Position numbers and translations under genes: made by a program. From positions 1,674,001 to 1,738,000 of the forward strand of contig NZ_JACCFQ010000001.1 of assembly GCF_013410215.1 (NCBI RefSeq): a stretch of 64,000 nucleotides of DNA, given 5' to 3'. Origin of the DNA: Nesterenkonia sandarakina. Lineage in GTDB: Bacteria > Actinomycetota > Actinomycetes > Actinomycetales > Micrococcaceae. The notes under the pieces were generated by a model that saw only the letters and a list, made by a program, of their open reading frames with translations, did no database searches and was not told where the DNA came from. How positions within the stretch are numbered: the stretch's first letter is position 1; every line of letters starts with the position of its first letter. Below, one piece after another: positions 16,713 through 27,809 of the stretch.

Positions 16713-17852
16713 TCAGTCCTGCTGCATCTGCTCACGCAGCGCCTCGGCGGCGTCGCGCACACGGGTGATCACCCGCATGGCGGCGGGCTCGGTCAGCGCG
16801 GCGGACTGCGACCGGGCTGGTTCCGTGCCGTGCCGGTCCGCGGAACCTACCAGAAGGAAGCTCTCCAGGGCACCCAGCGGCATCCCGAGTCGTTCCCAGG
16901 GACCGCGCAGCCGCCGCGCCAACTCACTGACCTGCGGCAGCTGGGTCTCCCCGCGACGGGCCGCCTCGGGCGAGCCGAGACGAGCCGCGGCGGCGGTCTC
17001 CGCGGAGGTCAGCATGGAGGCGAGCATGCTGGCTCCGGATTCCACCAGCTCGGCGGTGCGCTCCCAGCCGGGGGCCTGCATCGTGGTGAGATCCACCCCG
17101 AAACCGTCTGCCCGCGGGCCCCGTTCCGCGCGGAAGTCCTGGATGTGCTCGGCCTCCACGCGGCCGCCCAGGTCTAGCAGGACCTCATCCGCGCCGGCGT
17201 GCTGCAGGGTCTCGATCATGGCGCCCAGATACCCACGGGCCTCCTCCCGCTCCAGCGCCCGGATGGTGCGGTACCCGCTGACCGTGGGGATCAGCCCGCT
17301 GCGGACGCGGGTGTAGTCGGGCTCGGTGAGGACCACGGTCAACGACGACGGCGCGCAGGCTCTGCGCACGTGGCTCAGGTGCTCCGCGGCCCCGGTCGCC
17401 AGCGAGGCGGCCAGGTCCCGGCGCGCGCCGTGATCGGTGAGCACCTTCTCCCCGGAGGGCAGCGCCAGTCCGGCCATCAGGCTGATCGGTCCCAGCAGCT
17501 CGAGCGCCAGGGGAGCGCCGCGCCCGTCCTCGGCGACCGGGTCCAGGCCGGACTCGCGGCGCTGACCGCGGAGATCGGCCAGGGTGTCCACATCGGAGCG
17601 CAACCAGCCGCGGGCACGTTGATCATCGGCGCCGGGGCGCTGAGTCAGCCGCCAGCCGTAGGAGGTCAGCTCGGTGGCGAGCTCGGAGAGCTGGGCGAGG
17701 CTGCGTCCCATCAGCTGAGAGTGCAGGCCCCGCCCGGGCAGTTCGGGCAGCCCGGGAAGATGCGGTGCCGGCAGCTCGGCGGCATGGAGCTCGGCGCTGC
17801 GCAGCAGGTTCGTCCCAGGCATCACGCCGACGGCGGCGCTGCGCAGGCTCAT
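16713..17852 (-). CDS. Cobalamin-independent methionine synthase C-terminal domain-like protein
   Basis: A 379-residue protein with the TIM-barrel fold of the MetE C-terminal/UROD superfamily, in the short form found beside mnmA in actinobacteria. It starts SLRSAAVGVMPGTNLLRSAE and contains ELLGPISLMAGLALPSG (read in pieces), LTVVLTEPDYTRVRSGLIPTVSGYR and DGFGVDLTTM. The full-length MetE zinc site cannot be confirmed, so true methionine synthase activity is doubtful. The ATG at 17852 overlaps the chorismate mutase stop by four bases (ATGA). mnmA, the chorismate mutase gene and this gene are probably one operon. Confidence 0.78.
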   Translation of the reverse strand: MSLRSAAVGVMPGTNLLRSAELHAAELPAPHLPGLPELPGRGLHSQLMGRSLAQLSELATELTSYGWRLTQRPGADDQRARGWLRSDVDTLADLRGQRRESGLDPVAEDGRGAPLALELLGPISLMAGLALPSGEKVLTDHGARRDLAASLATGAAEHLSHVRRACAPSSLTVVLTEPDYTRVRSGLIPTVSGYRTIRALEREEARGYLGAMIETLQHAGADEVLLDLGGRVEAEHIQDFRAERGPRADGFGVDLTTMQAPGWERTAELVESGASMLASMLTSAETAAAARLGSPEAARRGETQLPQVSELARRLRGPWERLGMPLGALESFLLVGSADRHGTEPARSQSAALTEPAAMRVITRVRDAAEALREQMQQD

Positions 17853-18295
17853 CCGCGTTCGACCGGGGCCTCGGAGGCCTGCGCGCCGGCACCGGGCCGG
17901 GAAGACGGCGCCGCCGAGGTCTCAGGCGCTGAAGTCTCAGGCGCTGACGTCCCAGGCGCTGCGGCGGTGGCGCCGGAGATCGCCTCGTGGTGCCGGATGA
18001 CCTCTTCGATGATGAAGTTCAAGAACTTCTCCGCGAACTCAGGGTCCAGCTGCGCCTCGTCGGCGAGTCGTTTGAGCCGGGAGATCTGGTTCTTCTCACG
18101 GGCCGGGTCTGCTGCGGGAAGCCGGTGCTTGGCCTTGAGCACGCCGACGCGCTGGGTGGCTTTGAATCGCTCGGCCAGCAGGTAGACCAGGGTCGCGTCG
18201 ATGTTGTCGATGCTGGCCCGCATGGACAGCAGCTCGTCGAGGATCTCGGGCTCTACCTGGGCGGCGGCCTCACCGGCGCGGGGATCAGTGCTCAT
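17849..18295 (-). CDS. Chorismate mutase (AroQ class)
   Basis: A 148-residue AroQ-type all-helical chorismate mutase converting chorismate to prephenate for Phe/Tyr synthesis. The AroQ signature is clear: ELLSMRASIDNIDATLVYLL, AERFKATQRVGVLKA, PAREKNQISRLKRLA and FLNFIIEEVIRHHEAI. The C-terminal 30 residues are a Ser/Pro/Ala tail containing APETSAPETSA repeats. It starts at 18295, nine bases after the mnmA stop, and overlaps the next gene by four bases. Confidence 0.93.
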   Translation of the reverse strand: MSTDPRAGEAAAQVEPEILDELLSMRASIDNIDATLVYLLAERFKATQRVGVLKAKHRLPAADPAREKNQISRLKRLADEAQLDPEFAEKFLNFIIEEVIRHHEAISGATAAAPGTSAPETSAPETSAAPSSRPGAGAQASEAPVERG

Positions 18296-18304
18296 GGACC
18301 CAGC

Positions 18305-19459
18305 CTACTGGCCGGTGGCGCCCACCGGCTGGTAGTTCTTCGAACGCGCGGTGTCGATCGTGGCCTGCCCCAGCACCCGGGTGCCCTGGTACATCACGGC
18401 CGTCTGCCCCGGAGCCACGCCCTGCAGAGGTTCCTGAAGCTCCACCATCAGCCGCGGGGCGCCGTCCTCGGTCTGCGGGTCCTCGGCCTCGACCCGGGCC
18501 CGGGCCGGCACGGGATCGGCGTGCGCGCGGATCTGCAGATCAAGCGAGAACCAGTCACCGGTGTGAGCCTCCGGCACCGGGCGGCCCGCCCAGGAGAGCC
18601 GGATCCCTGTGAGCCGGTCGATCTCGAGCAGCTCACGCGGACCGGCCACCACGGTGTTCTCCTTGGGCCGGATCTCCAGCACGAACCGCGGCTTGCCGTC
18701 CGGGGCGGGGCGGCCCAGCTTGAGTCCGCGGCGCTGGCCCACGGTGTAGGCCTCGGAGCCCTCATGCTCACCGATCTGCTCACCCTCGGCGTCGAGGATC
18801 GGGCCGTTGCGCAGCTCGATCTGCTCGGCCAGCCAGCCCCGAGTGTCACCGTCCGGGATGAAGCAGATGTCATGGGAGTCCGGCTTCTTGGCCACGGAGA
18901 GCCCGCGTTCGGCGGCCTCGGCGCGGACCAGATCCTTCGACGGGGTCTCCCCGAGGGGAAACATGCAGTGCTCGAGCTGTTCGGTGGTGAGCACCCCGAG
19001 CACATAGGACTGGTCCTTGGTCCAGGTGGCCGCGCGGTGCAGCTCCGGGGTGCCCTCGGCGTCGCGGAAGACCTTGGCGTAGTGCCCGGTGGCCACGGCG
19101 TCGAAGCCCAGGGCGATCGCCTTGTCCAGCAGCGCCTCGAACTTGATCTTCTCGTTGCAGCGCATACACGGGTTGGGGGTGCGCCCGGCGGCGTATTCGC
19201 TGATGAAGTCATCCACCACATCGGCCTTGAATCGATCGGAGAAGTCCCAGACGTAGAACGGGATGCCGAGCTTCTCACACGCCCGCCACGCATCGGAGGA
19301 GTCCTCGATGGTGCAGCAGCCCCGGGACCCGGTGCGCAGCGTGCCGGGCATCCGACTCAGCGCGAGGTGGACCCCGACGACCTCGTGTCCGGCCTCGACG
19401 GCGCGGGCTGCGGCCACGGCGGAGTCGACTCCGCCGGACATGGCTGCCAATACCTTCAT
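18305..19459 (-). CDS. mnmA: tRNA-specific 2-thiouridylase MnmA
   Basis: MnmA adds sulfur at the 2 position of uridine-34 in Lys, Glu and Gln tRNAs using ATP and a persulfide relay. The start at 19459 gives 384 residues. The PP-loop [13 protein letters not shown] is at the N-terminus; the two catalytic cysteines lie in [12 protein letters not shown] and in [12 protein letters not shown]; the tRNA-binding stretch GQRRGLKLG is further on. It heads a minus-strand unit with chorismate mutase and the MetE-like gene. The sulfur source could be the cysteine desulfurase at 14943-16172. Confidence 0.95.
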   Translation of the reverse strand: MKVLAAMSGGVDSAVAAARAVEAGHEVVGVHLALSRMPGTLRTGSRGCCTIEDSSDAWRACEKLGIPFYVWDFSDRFKADVVDDFISEYAAGRTPNPCMRCNEKIKFEALLDKAIALGFDAVATGHYAKVFRDAEGTPELHRAATWTKDQSYVLGVLTTEQLEHCMFPLGETPSKDLVRAEAAERGLSVAKKPDSHDICFIPDGDTRGWLAEQIELRNGPILDAEGEQIGEHEGSEAYTVGQRRGLKLGRPAPDGKPRFVLEIRPKENTVVAGPRELLEIDRLTGIRLSWAGRPVPEAHTGDWFSLDLQIRAHADPVPARARVEAEDPQTEDGAPRLMVELQEPLQGVAPGQTAVMYQGTRVLGQATIDTARSKNYQPVGATGQ

Positions 19460-19555
19460 GAGATGACTTTCCGATTGACGATCAGGCGCGCCGCCGATGC
19501 GGCGCTGATGGACCCCAGTATTCAGCAACCCAGGGGGTCGGTGCATTCCCGCCGG

Positions 19556-20896
19556 TCAGAGCCGACCGGAGGCCTTGAGCCGGATATAGGTGTCCGCGAG
19601 CTGCGGAGGCAGCTGGTGCGGGGTGGCCTCGACGACCTCGACTCCGAGGGAGGTCAGCTGCCGGCGCAGCGCCTCCTTCTCGATCAGCGCCCGCTCCGCG
19701 GCGGCCGCCCGGTAGACCTCCCCGGCGGTCTCCCGGGCCTGCGCTCGCCGATCCAGCTCAGGATCCCGGACCGCGGCGAGCACCACCAGGTGCCGTTGGG
19801 TCAGCGCCGGGAGCACCGGCAGCAGCCCTTCCTCCAGAGAGCCTGAGTCCAGCGAGGTCAGCACCACCAGCAGGCTGCGCTGTGAACTGATCGAGCGGAT
19901 CTGCCCCGGCAGCTGGGAGAAGTCGGCTTCGACCAGGCGCGGCTGCACCACGGACATCGCCTCGGCCATCTGATGCAGCAGGTCCCCGCGCATCCCGGAG
20001 CGTGCCTGGGAGCTGATCCCGCGGTCGAAGGAGAAGCAGTCCACGCGGTCCCCGGCCCCGGCGGCGAGCGCGCCGAGCAGCAGCGCCGCCTCGATCCCGG
20101 AGTCCAGCCGCGGCTCGTCCTCGATCCGCACCGCGGAGGTGCGGGAGGAGTCCAGGGCGAGGATCACGCGCCGGTCGCGTTCCGGGCGCCAGGTGCGCAC
20201 CACCAGGTGCTGCCCCTGCGAGGACTGCCTCCGGGCCGTGGCGCGCCAGTCGATGGAGCGGACATCGTCGCCGCGGACGTAGTCGCGCAGCGAGTCGAAC
20301 TCATGGCCGGCCCCACGGATCTGCACCGCGGTGGCCCCGTCGAGCTCGCGCAGCCGCTGCAGCTTCGAGGGCAGGTGGCGTCGGGAATGGAACGGCGGCA
20401 GCACCCGCTGGGTGTGCCGCACCCGGTGCACCACCTGGCGTCCGGCCAGGCCCAGCGGACCGATCGAGCGCAGGCTCAGATGCTCGCTGTGCAGGTCCCC
20501 GCGCCGGGTGGGCCGCAGCGCCGTGTCGATCCGGCGGCTCGCGCCGGGCGGCGCCGTCTCCGGGTCGGCGGAGCGTCCCGCCGCGAGCTGGATCGGGCTG
20601 ATCGGCGAGCGTGCCCCGGCGGAGGGCTGCCAGCCGTCCTTGACCTGGCCGCGCAGCGCACGTGCGCCGCGGTGGTGCAGCACGGTGCTCGCCGTCGTCG
20701 GCTGCCCCAGCCGGACCGCGGTGGTGGGCACCCGCTCCACCCGCACGCTGCGCGGGGATCCCGCGAGCACCATGTCCACGGCCGCCAGCAGGGCCAGGAT
20801 CAGCGCGCAGCCGAGCAGCGTGGCCGGGTCGGGGAAGACGACGACGACGGCGCTCAGCCCCAGCGCCAGGTACAGGAAGCGTCGGGTCAGCACCAT
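19556..20896 (-). CDS. DUF58 domain protein (von Willebrand A-like), MoxR partner
   Basis: A 446-residue membrane protein with two N-terminal helices and the DUF58 domain. The signature YVRGDDVRSIDWRATARRQ is at about residues 210-228, followed by a vWA-like fold (VILALDSSRTSAVR, LVVLTSLDSGSLEEG). DUF58 proteins pair with MoxR AAA+ ATPases and are thought to act in assembly or metal insertion of extracytoplasmic complexes; actinobacterial function is not defined. It is the last gene of the five-gene operon 25130-19556, 63 bases after moxR. Confidence 0.9.
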   Translation of the reverse strand: MVLTRRFLYLALGLSAVVVVFPDPATLLGCALILALLAAVDMVLAGSPRSVRVERVPTTAVRLGQPTTASTVLHHRGARALRGQVKDGWQPSAGARSPISPIQLAAGRSADPETAPPGASRRIDTALRPTRRGDLHSEHLSLRSIGPLGLAGRQVVHRVRHTQRVLPPFHSRRHLPSKLQRLRELDGATAVQIRGAGHEFDSLRDYVRGDDVRSIDWRATARRQSSQGQHLVVRTWRPERDRRVILALDSSRTSAVRIEDEPRLDSGIEAALLLGALAAGAGDRVDCFSFDRGISSQARSGMRGDLLHQMAEAMSVVQPRLVEADFSQLPGQIRSISSQRSLLVVLTSLDSGSLEEGLLPVLPALTQRHLVVLAAVRDPELDRRAQARETAGEVYRAAAAERALIEKEALRRQLTSLGVEVVEATPHQLPPQLADTYIRLKASGRL

Positions 20897-20959
20897 GGCG
20901 GGCTCCCCGGGGCCCGGTGCAGCCGGGTGTCCGTGACGGCGATGATCATCTCAGGCCGG

Positions 20960-21992
<1,033 letters not shown>

Positions 21993-22000
<8 letters not shown>

Positions 22001-23291
22001 CGCTGGTGTTCTTCCCTTGCTGGTGGGTCAGGTGTGTGGGCTCGGGTGCGGCGCTGCGGCCGCCGGGATGATGCTTCAACGCGGCGCTGCGGACCTCATC
22101 CTCCAGCTGCGCCAGGGCCTGGGCGTAGGCGACGAGGTCGGCGTTGCTGCGAGGTTCTGTGTTGATCAGTCCGCCCAGCTGGGCCGGGTCTCGGTGGACC
22201 GCACTGGCGGCGGCGCTGATGATGCTCGCCTGATGCGGGGCGGTTCCCAGGCGCAGCAGCCGGGCGAGCCGGATCAGGTGCGCGCTGCGCAGGGTCTGGG
22301 CCGAGGCGGTGACCGCGTTGGCGCTCTGATACATCCGGCCGCGACCCTCGGCGGTCTCGGCCGCAGGGACCTGCACCGGCAGCGGCTCGCCGATCACCGG
22401 GCCGGGGCGTCGCCCGAGCACGAGCATCATCACCAGTACGCACAGCAGCAGCCACCAGGTCAGCGGGAGGACCCAGCCGGGGAAGAAGTCCATCGGGGAG
22501 GCCCACTGCTGATCCTCCAGCGTGTCCAGGCCCATCGGGGTGTACCAGATGAGGTCATCCTCGGCACCGAGCAGCCACAGCGCGAGCGCCGCGTGCCCGG
22601 CGTCGGTGATGTTCTGGTTGGTGAAGGCCGCCGGGGCGCCGAAGAGGATCCCGGCGTCGGTCTCGACCAGCATCTGCGGATCACCGGCCGCCGCGGAGTC
22701 CTCCGCGGCCTCCCCGGCATCGGCGGCATCCCCGGAGGAGACGGGGAAGCAGCCGGTCCCGGCGCCGGTGAACAGTGCGCCGGGGGCCTGCACCGTGGAG
22801 GCGTTGACCGCGGCGTCCACGCCACACTGCGTGCCGGCCTGAAGCGCGGAGCCGGAGCCGCCACCGGGATGAGCCCCGGCGTAGCTCACGGGGCCCTCCG
22901 GGTAGAGCGAGCTGAGCAGCTCAGGTCCTTCGCTGAGCAGCGCCACTTCTCGATCCCTGCCGTCGCGCAGCCGCTCCAGGAAGGCCTCGTCGGGGACCTC
23001 GCCGGTGGAGAGCACCACCAGAGGAGCGTCCGGGTGCTCGCCGAGCAGCTCGCGGGTGATCTCTGCGGAGGGCGCCGGGTGGATCTGCACCTGCTGGTCG
23101 TCGAGGACCTCGGCCAGCGCCGCATACCCGTCCAGGGAGGTGTTCTCCAGGCCGAACCGGTCCATGTCCTCGTCGCTGAGCGACTGGACCAGGGCCACGG
23201 AGAGCAGGCCCAGGACCAGCAGCAACAGCCAGAACTGCCAGCGCTGGTAGCCGCTGCGCAGCGCGGAGCCGAGCGTCGCCGTCGTCGTCAT
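21993..23291 (-). CDS. DUF4350 domain membrane protein
   Basis: A 432-residue protein with one N-terminal helix (about 18-38), an extracytoplasmic domain (about 40-265) and a second helix (about 273-293), then a cytoplasmic C-terminus. The DUF4350 signature is GLENTSLDGYAALAEVLDDQ near the start, followed by PLVVLSTGEVPDEAFLERL. In actinobacteria this family always travels with MoxR, DUF58 and DUF4129 genes; its activity is unknown. Four-base overlap with the DUF4129 gene before it and eight-base overlap with moxR after it. Confidence 0.88.
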
Positions 23292-23956
23292 CGGGGCACC
23301 CCCGGACGCTCCGGGGCGGTCCAGGCCTCGGGTGCGCTGGGGGCGGCCGCCTCGGCGGGTGAGCCCGCGCTCTGGGAGGCGGGCAGCCGCTGCTGAAGGT
23401 CCAGCAGCGCGTCATAGTCCGAGCGTTGCAGCGACCGGCCGCCGTAGCGGGAGTAGTTGAACAGCTCTGCGGCGCGCATGGCTTCCCGCGCCTGGGTCGG
23501 GTGCGCCCGGGCCAGCGAGGCGCCCGCCTCGGTCGCGGTGCGCCCGGCCTGCTCGGCGAGCTCCTGACGCTCTTCGGCGGCGCGGATCACGGACCGGAAC
23601 AACTCTCTGCAGGCCTCGTCGAAACGGCCGGCCTGGGCGTGGGACTCGGCGCGTCGGCGCAGCTCATCCGCGGTGACCCCGGCGGGGCTGGCAAGCAGCT
23701 CCTCGGAGTCGGCACCGCGCTGCAGCCGGGGCCGGACCAGCACGATGCACAGCACCACCGCGGCCAGCAGCAGCACCAGCAGCAGCACCGGACCCAGCGG
23801 GAGGTTCACCGGTCCCAGGTTCAGGCTCAGCTGGTCCAGCCAGCCGAAGAACCGGTCTGCGGCCTCGCGCAGCGGCCCGGTCGCGTCCCGCTGATAGCGC
23901 GGGTCGCTGAGCTCGCGCTCCAAGAGTCGACGTGCCTCATCGGGTTCGGGCTGCAT
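23288..23956 (-). CDS. DUF4129 domain membrane protein
   Basis: A 222-residue single-pass membrane protein. The helix at about residues 52-75 (GPVLLLVLLLAAVVLCIVLV) separates a short N-terminal domain from the cytoplasmic DUF4129 domain, with ADELRRRAESHAQAGRF, ACRELFRSVIRAAEER and FNYSRYGGRSLQRSDYDALL near the C-terminus. It is a component of the MoxR/DUF58 operon and its function is unknown. It overlaps the upstream membrane-protein gene by 20 bases and DUF4350 by four. Confidence 0.88.
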   Translation of the reverse strand: MQPEPDEARRLLERELSDPRYQRDATGPLREAADRFFGWLDQLSLNLGPVNLPLGPVLLLVLLLAAVVLCIVLVRPRLQRGADSEELLASPAGVTADELRRRAESHAQAGRFDEACRELFRSVIRAAEERQELAEQAGRTATEAGASLARAHPTQAREAMRAAELFNYSRYGGRSLQRSDYDALLDLQQRLPASQSAGSPAEAAAPSAPEAWTAPERPGVPR

Positions 23957-25130
23957 CGCGGCTCACCTCCGCGAAGTGCTCGTGGAGGTGCTCGGTGGAT
24001 CCTGGGACGAGGCGGTCGGTGGGGGTCCACATGGGCGGCTGGGTGCCCCACGGGGTGTTCGGTTCAGGTGCATCTAGGCGGGGGGCGCCGGGTCGCCGTG
24101 CGGCCCGGTCCGCGGCGGCGAGCAGCGTCACGTCCAGTGCCTCCTGGCGGATCCGGGCATTGAGGTACATCAGGGAGATCACCGTGCCGACCACCCCGAT
24201 GAACAGCGTGGAGAGCACCGTGCCGTAGAGCTCGGTCAGCGCGAACACCGCGAAACCGGCCCACTCGCCTCCGGGGGAGGTCGAACCGGCGAGCAGCTCG
24301 GAGAGGGCCACGGTGAGCATCAGCGGCATCGAGGCGACTGTGAACACCAGCCCCAGGATCACGTAGAGCAGCGCCACCAGCCCGATGTTGCGCCACCAGC
24401 GTCCCCGGTTCAGCCGCCAGGACCGGGCGATGGCGGCGAAGGGTCCCAGCCGTTCCACCACCACCGTCAGGGGGGCATACATCACCGCCGCGGTGACCCA
24501 GCACATGAGCAGGAAAAGTCCCGGAAGCACCACCACGGCGCCGAGGAACAGCGTGATCACCAGCAGCAGGACCGCCAAGACGAACACCGGCAGCGCCACC
24601 ACGCTGAGCAGCAGTCCCAGCACCAGCAGGTTGACCACGCATGGGCCCAGCCGGCCCCAGCGCAGCCGCACGGTCTGGCCCATCCCGGTGTGCAGCCCAT
24701 AGGCGGCGCGCAGCGTGGGCAGCACCATATAAGCGGTGGCCACCGCGATCACCAGGGAGGTCACCGCGGCGCCGGCGAAGCTCACCCAGAGGAACGCCGC
24801 GTCCGTGGCCACCCCCAGCGCCAGATCAGGGTCCTCGAACGCGCCGGGGTCCGTGAGCATGCGCATATAGGAGGAGGAGGGCAGCACCAGCATCATGATC
24901 AGGGTGAGTCCGAAGTTCACCAGCCCGGCGAGGAACGGGACCCCCAGCACAGCCTTGGGCGAGCGACGGATCACCGCGACGGCGGCGCTGAAGAGTTCAT
25001 CGGCGACCATCCGGCGCAGCGGGAAGATCGCCCCGGGCTGCAGCGGCTGTTCCCCGGAGGCGCTCGAAGGCGCCGGAGCATGGCCCGGCGAGCGCCGAGC
25101 ATCCCGGTGTGTCTCCGCTGTGCGGATCAT
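23937..25130 (-). CDS. Polytopic membrane protein (GDPD membrane-domain-like), first gene of the MoxR operon
   Basis: A 397-residue protein with about six to eight hydrophobic helices between residues 55 and 330, similar to the membrane domain seen in some glycerophosphodiester phosphodiesterases and in DUF7847-type proteins. Recognisable segments are SPKAVLGVPFLAGLVNFGLT, WVTAAVMYAPLTVVVERLGP and FAAIARSWRLNRGRWWRNIG. No catalytic domain is present. It is the promoter-proximal gene of the operon that continues with DUF4129, DUF4350, MoxR and DUF58. The divergent gap to mtrA (25131-25278) holds both promoters. Confidence 0.78.
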   Translation of the reverse strand: MIRTAETHRDARRSPGHAPAPSSASGEQPLQPGAIFPLRRMVADELFSAAVAVIRRSPKAVLGVPFLAGLVNFGLTLIMMLVLPSSSYMRMLTDPGAFEDPDLALGVATDAAFLWVSFAGAAVTSLVIAVATAYMVLPTLRAAYGLHTGMGQTVRLRWGRLGPCVVNLLVLGLLLSVVALPVFVLAVLLLVITLFLGAVVVLPGLFLLMCWVTAAVMYAPLTVVVERLGPFAAIARSWRLNRGRWWRNIGLVALLYVILGLVFTVASMPLMLTVALSELLAGSTSPGGEWAGFAVFALTELYGTVLSTLFIGVVGTVISLMYLNARIRQEALDVTLLAAADRAARRPGAPRLDAPEPNTPWGTQPPMWTPTDRLVPGSTEHLHEHFAEVSRDAARTR

Positions 25131-25278
25131 CGTCCCTCCTCAAGCGCGTCTGCGCGAGTGCCCTCTGCGCCCAGCCTACCGCTCTCATATATCCTGGGTG
25201 CGGTGCCGCATGGAACTGGGCCCGAACCTGCGTGCGCGTGACGCTCTGCGCGGCAGGACCCCTATGGATGGAGAGCAG

Positions 25279-25968
25279 ATGAAAGCCAGAATCCTGGTCG
25301 TCGACGACGACGAAGCGCTCGCAGAGATGATCGGCATTGTGCTGCGCAATGAAGGATTCGAGCCCACATTCTGCTTCAACGGTGAGGACGCCCTGGAGAC
25401 CTTCCACAGCTCCAAGCCCGATGTGGTCCTGCTCGACCTGATGCTGCCGGGCAAGGACGGCATCGAGGTCTGCCGCGAGATCCGCGATGAGGCCGACACC
25501 CCGGTGATCATGCTCACCGCCAAGTCAGACACCGCGGATGTGGTGCGCGGCCTGGAGGCCGGCGCCGATGATTATGTGCCCAAGCCGTTCAAGCCCGCGG
25601 AGCTGGTCGCTCGGGTGCGCGCTCGGCTGCGGCCGGCGGACCATAACGCCCGCCCCGACGGGGAGAGCCTGAAGATCGGTGACCTGAGCATCGACGTGGC
25701 CGGCCACGAGGTCCGGCGCGGGGAGCATCGGATCTCGCTGACCCCGTTGGAGTTCGATCTGCTCACGGCGCTGGCGAAGAAGCCCTGGCAGGTCTGGAAC
25801 CGCGAGATGCTGCTCGAAGAAGTCTGGGGCTACCGGCACCAGGCCGACACCCGCCTGGTCAACGTGCACGTGCAGCGGCTGCGGTCAAAGATCGAGAAGG
25901 ACCCGGAGAACCCCGAGATCGTGCAGACCGTGCGCGGCGTCGGCTATAAGGCCGGGGGGCAGGGGTAG
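25279..25968 (+). CDS. mtrA: Response regulator MtrA (OmpR family)
   Basis: Response regulator of the actinobacterial MtrAB system, which coordinates cell-wall metabolism and cell-cycle genes. 229 residues from the ATG at 25279 (GGAG five bases upstream); an ATG at 25264 with AGGA is an alternative that adds five residues. Receiver domain 1-115: acidic pocket VVDDDEAL, phosphoacceptor Asp53 in LLDLMLP, Lys in YVPKPFKP. The winged-helix DNA-binding domain ends VNVHVQRLRSKIEKDPENPE and TVRGVGYKA, nearly the mycobacterial MtrA sequence. First gene of mtrA-mtrB-lpqB. Confidence 0.96.
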   Translation: MKARILVVDDDEALAEMIGIVLRNEGFEPTFCFNGEDALETFHSSKPDVVLLDLMLPGKDGIEVCREIRDEADTPVIMLTAKSDTADVVRGLEAGADDYVPKPFKPAELVARVRARLRPADHNARPDGESLKIGDLSIDVAGHEVRRGEHRISLTPLEFDLLTALAKKPWQVWNREMLLEEVWGYRHQADTRLVNVHVQRLRSKIEKDPENPEIVQTVRGVGYKAGGQG

Positions 25969-26045
25969 TCATTCCTGGCCAGGCTGAGAACTCCGCGGAC
26001 CGGGCTGCCTCGCGGTCTTCGGCCACCTCCACCGGCAGCATCCCG

Positions 26046-27809
26046 GTGATCAGGGACCGCGCCCTGGATCCCCAGGCGGACAGTTCTGCCTCGGCAGAGA
26101 CCCCGGCAAGCTCAGGGGAGCGGCCCGGCGCCAAGCGCAGCCTGGCCGGCACCGCGCGCAGGATCAGCGGGCTGCCCCGGCTCTGGGCGCGCTCGCTGCT
26201 GATCCGCGCGGTCTTCTTCACTGGGCTGCTCACCATGCTCAGCACCATGGCGGTGGCGGCCTTCCTGGTGCAGCAGGTCACCTCGGGGCTCTTCCAGGAG
26301 CGCTTCGACCAGGCCGAGCAGGAGGCCGCCGTCGGCCTGGACAGCATCCGGAGCAGCTTCGCGGCGCTGAGCACCACGAGCCGGTCGGAGGCGCAGCAGG
26401 ACGTGTTGTCGATCCTGAATGAGGTAGACAATTCCACGGCGCAGATCCAGCGCGAATTCTCGCTGCAGCCTCTGGAGGTAGGAGAGAACCTCTACGTGGA
26501 CGGCATCACGTCCCCCGGGCTCAGCGCGCAGGACATCTCCGAGGAGCTCGATGAGGCCGTGGCCGGTGGCACCGGGCAGTACTGGCAGGCCGTCTCGCTT
26601 GAACGCAATGGTGCCTCCGAGGTCCCCGGGGTGGCCTTCGGCACCCAGGTCGACATCCAGGGCAACCCCTACGCGCTCTACTTCGTCTACGACTTCTCCC
26701 CGGTCCAGGAGAACGTGGCGTTCGTGTTCCGGACCATGCTGGTCGCCGGGATCGCGATCCTGCTGATCAACATGGCCATCGCCGGCTGGGTCGCCCGGTC
26801 GGTGGTGCGCCCGGTCTCGCAGGCCGCCGAGGTCTCGGAGCGGATCGCCGACGGGCAGCTGGATCAGCGCCTGGCGGTGCGCGGGGAGGACGAGATCGCC
26901 CGCCTGGGCCTCTCCTTCAACCGGATGGCCTCGAACCTGCAGGAGCAGATCACCCGACTGGCGAACCTCTCCAAGATGCAGCAGCGCTTCGTCTCTGACG
27001 TCTCCCACGAGCTGCGCACCCCGCTGACCACGGTGCGCATGGCCGCGGAGGTGCTGCATGAATCTCGCGACGACTTCGATCCGATCAATCGGCGCTCCAC
27101 CGAGCTGCTGCACCATCAGGTGGAACGGTTCCAGGCGCTGCTCTCGGACCTGCTGGAGATGTCCCGGTTCGACGCCGGCGCCGCCGAGCTGGCCACCGCC
27201 GAGGTGGATCTGCTCGCCCTCACCCGGGAGGTGCTGATCAGCTCGAAGCCGCTGGCCGAGAGCTCGAACACCCCGCTGGGCCTGGTGGTCCAGGGGGAGA
27301 ACTTCATCGCCGAGGTCGACGCCCGTCGGATCAGCCGGATCCTGCGCAATCTGATCAACAACGCGATCGAACACGCCGAGGCCCGCCCGGTGGATGTGAT
27401 CGTCTCCTCGAGCCCGACTGCGGTGGGCATCGCCGTGCGAGATCATGGGATCGGCATGAGCCCCTCGGAGGTCGCCCACGTCTTCGACCGCTTCTGGCGC
27501 GCCGACCCGGCACGGGCCCGGACCACCGGAGGTTCCGGGCTGGGTCTGTCCATCGCCACGGAGGACACCCGGCTGCATCAGGGAGCGCTGGACGCCTGGG
27601 GGCAGAAGGGCCAGGGTTCCTGCTTCCGGCTGGTGCTCCCGCGCCGCCAGTCGGTGCCCTACCGCGCCTCGCCCATGGCGCTGCCCCCGGTCTACCGGGC
27701 CACCGATCGGTATCGCATCGAGAACATCCAGGACCTCGGCGTCGAGGAGCCCGAGCACGACCGGGTCAACGAACAGGCGCTCTACCAGCCGAAGCGGGGT
27801 GAGGCATGA
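26046..27809 (+). CDS. mtrB: Sensor histidine kinase MtrB
   Basis: Membrane kinase partner of MtrA, 587 residues. First helix at about residues 58-80, extracytoplasmic loop, second helix at about 235-258, a HAMP domain (SVVRPVSQAAEVSERIADGQ), the dimerisation helix with His321 in SDVSHELRTPL, and an ATPase domain with N-box RNLINNAIEHA, G1 DHGIGMS and G2 GGSGLGLSI. The only usable start in the frame after its upstream stop is the GTG at 26046, with a poor ribosome-binding site, 77 bases after mtrA; an ATT at 25971 is the only other candidate. Its 3' end overlaps lpqB by four bases. Confidence 0.95.
   Translation: MIRDRALDPQADSSASAETPASSGERPGAKRSLAGTARRISGLPRLWARSLLIRAVFFTGLLTMLSTMAVAAFLVQQVTSGLFQERFDQAEQEAAVGLDSIRSSFAALSTTSRSEAQQDVLSILNEVDNSTAQIQREFSLQPLEVGENLYVDGITSPGLSAQDISEELDEAVAGGTGQYWQAVSLERNGASEVPGVAFGTQVDIQGNPYALYFVYDFSPVQENVAFVFRTMLVAGIAILLINMAIAGWVARSVVRPVSQAAEVSERIADGQLDQRLAVRGEDEIARLGLSFNRMASNLQEQITRLANLSKMQQRFVSDVSHELRTPLTTVRMAAEVLHESRDDFDPINRRSTELLHHQVERFQALLSDLLEMSRFDAGAAELATAEVDLLALTREVLISSKPLAESSNTPLGLVVQGENFIAEVDARRISRILRNLINNAIEHAEARPVDVIVSSSPTAVGIAVRDHGIGMSPSEVAHVFDRFWRADPARARTTGGSGLGLSIATEDTRLHQGALDAWGQKGQGSCFRLVLPRRQSVPYRASPMALPPVYRATDRYRIENIQDLGVEEPEHDRVNEQALYQPKRGEA

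Noticed and set aside
17987-19846. A 619-codon plus-strand frame across chorismate mutase, mnmA and DUF58
   Set aside because: Crosses three well-supported minus-strand genes and shows no protein-family features.
26112-27758. A 548-codon frame antisense to mtrB
   Set aside because: The sense strand encodes complete MtrB; the antisense translation is compositionally typical of a GC-rich shadow.
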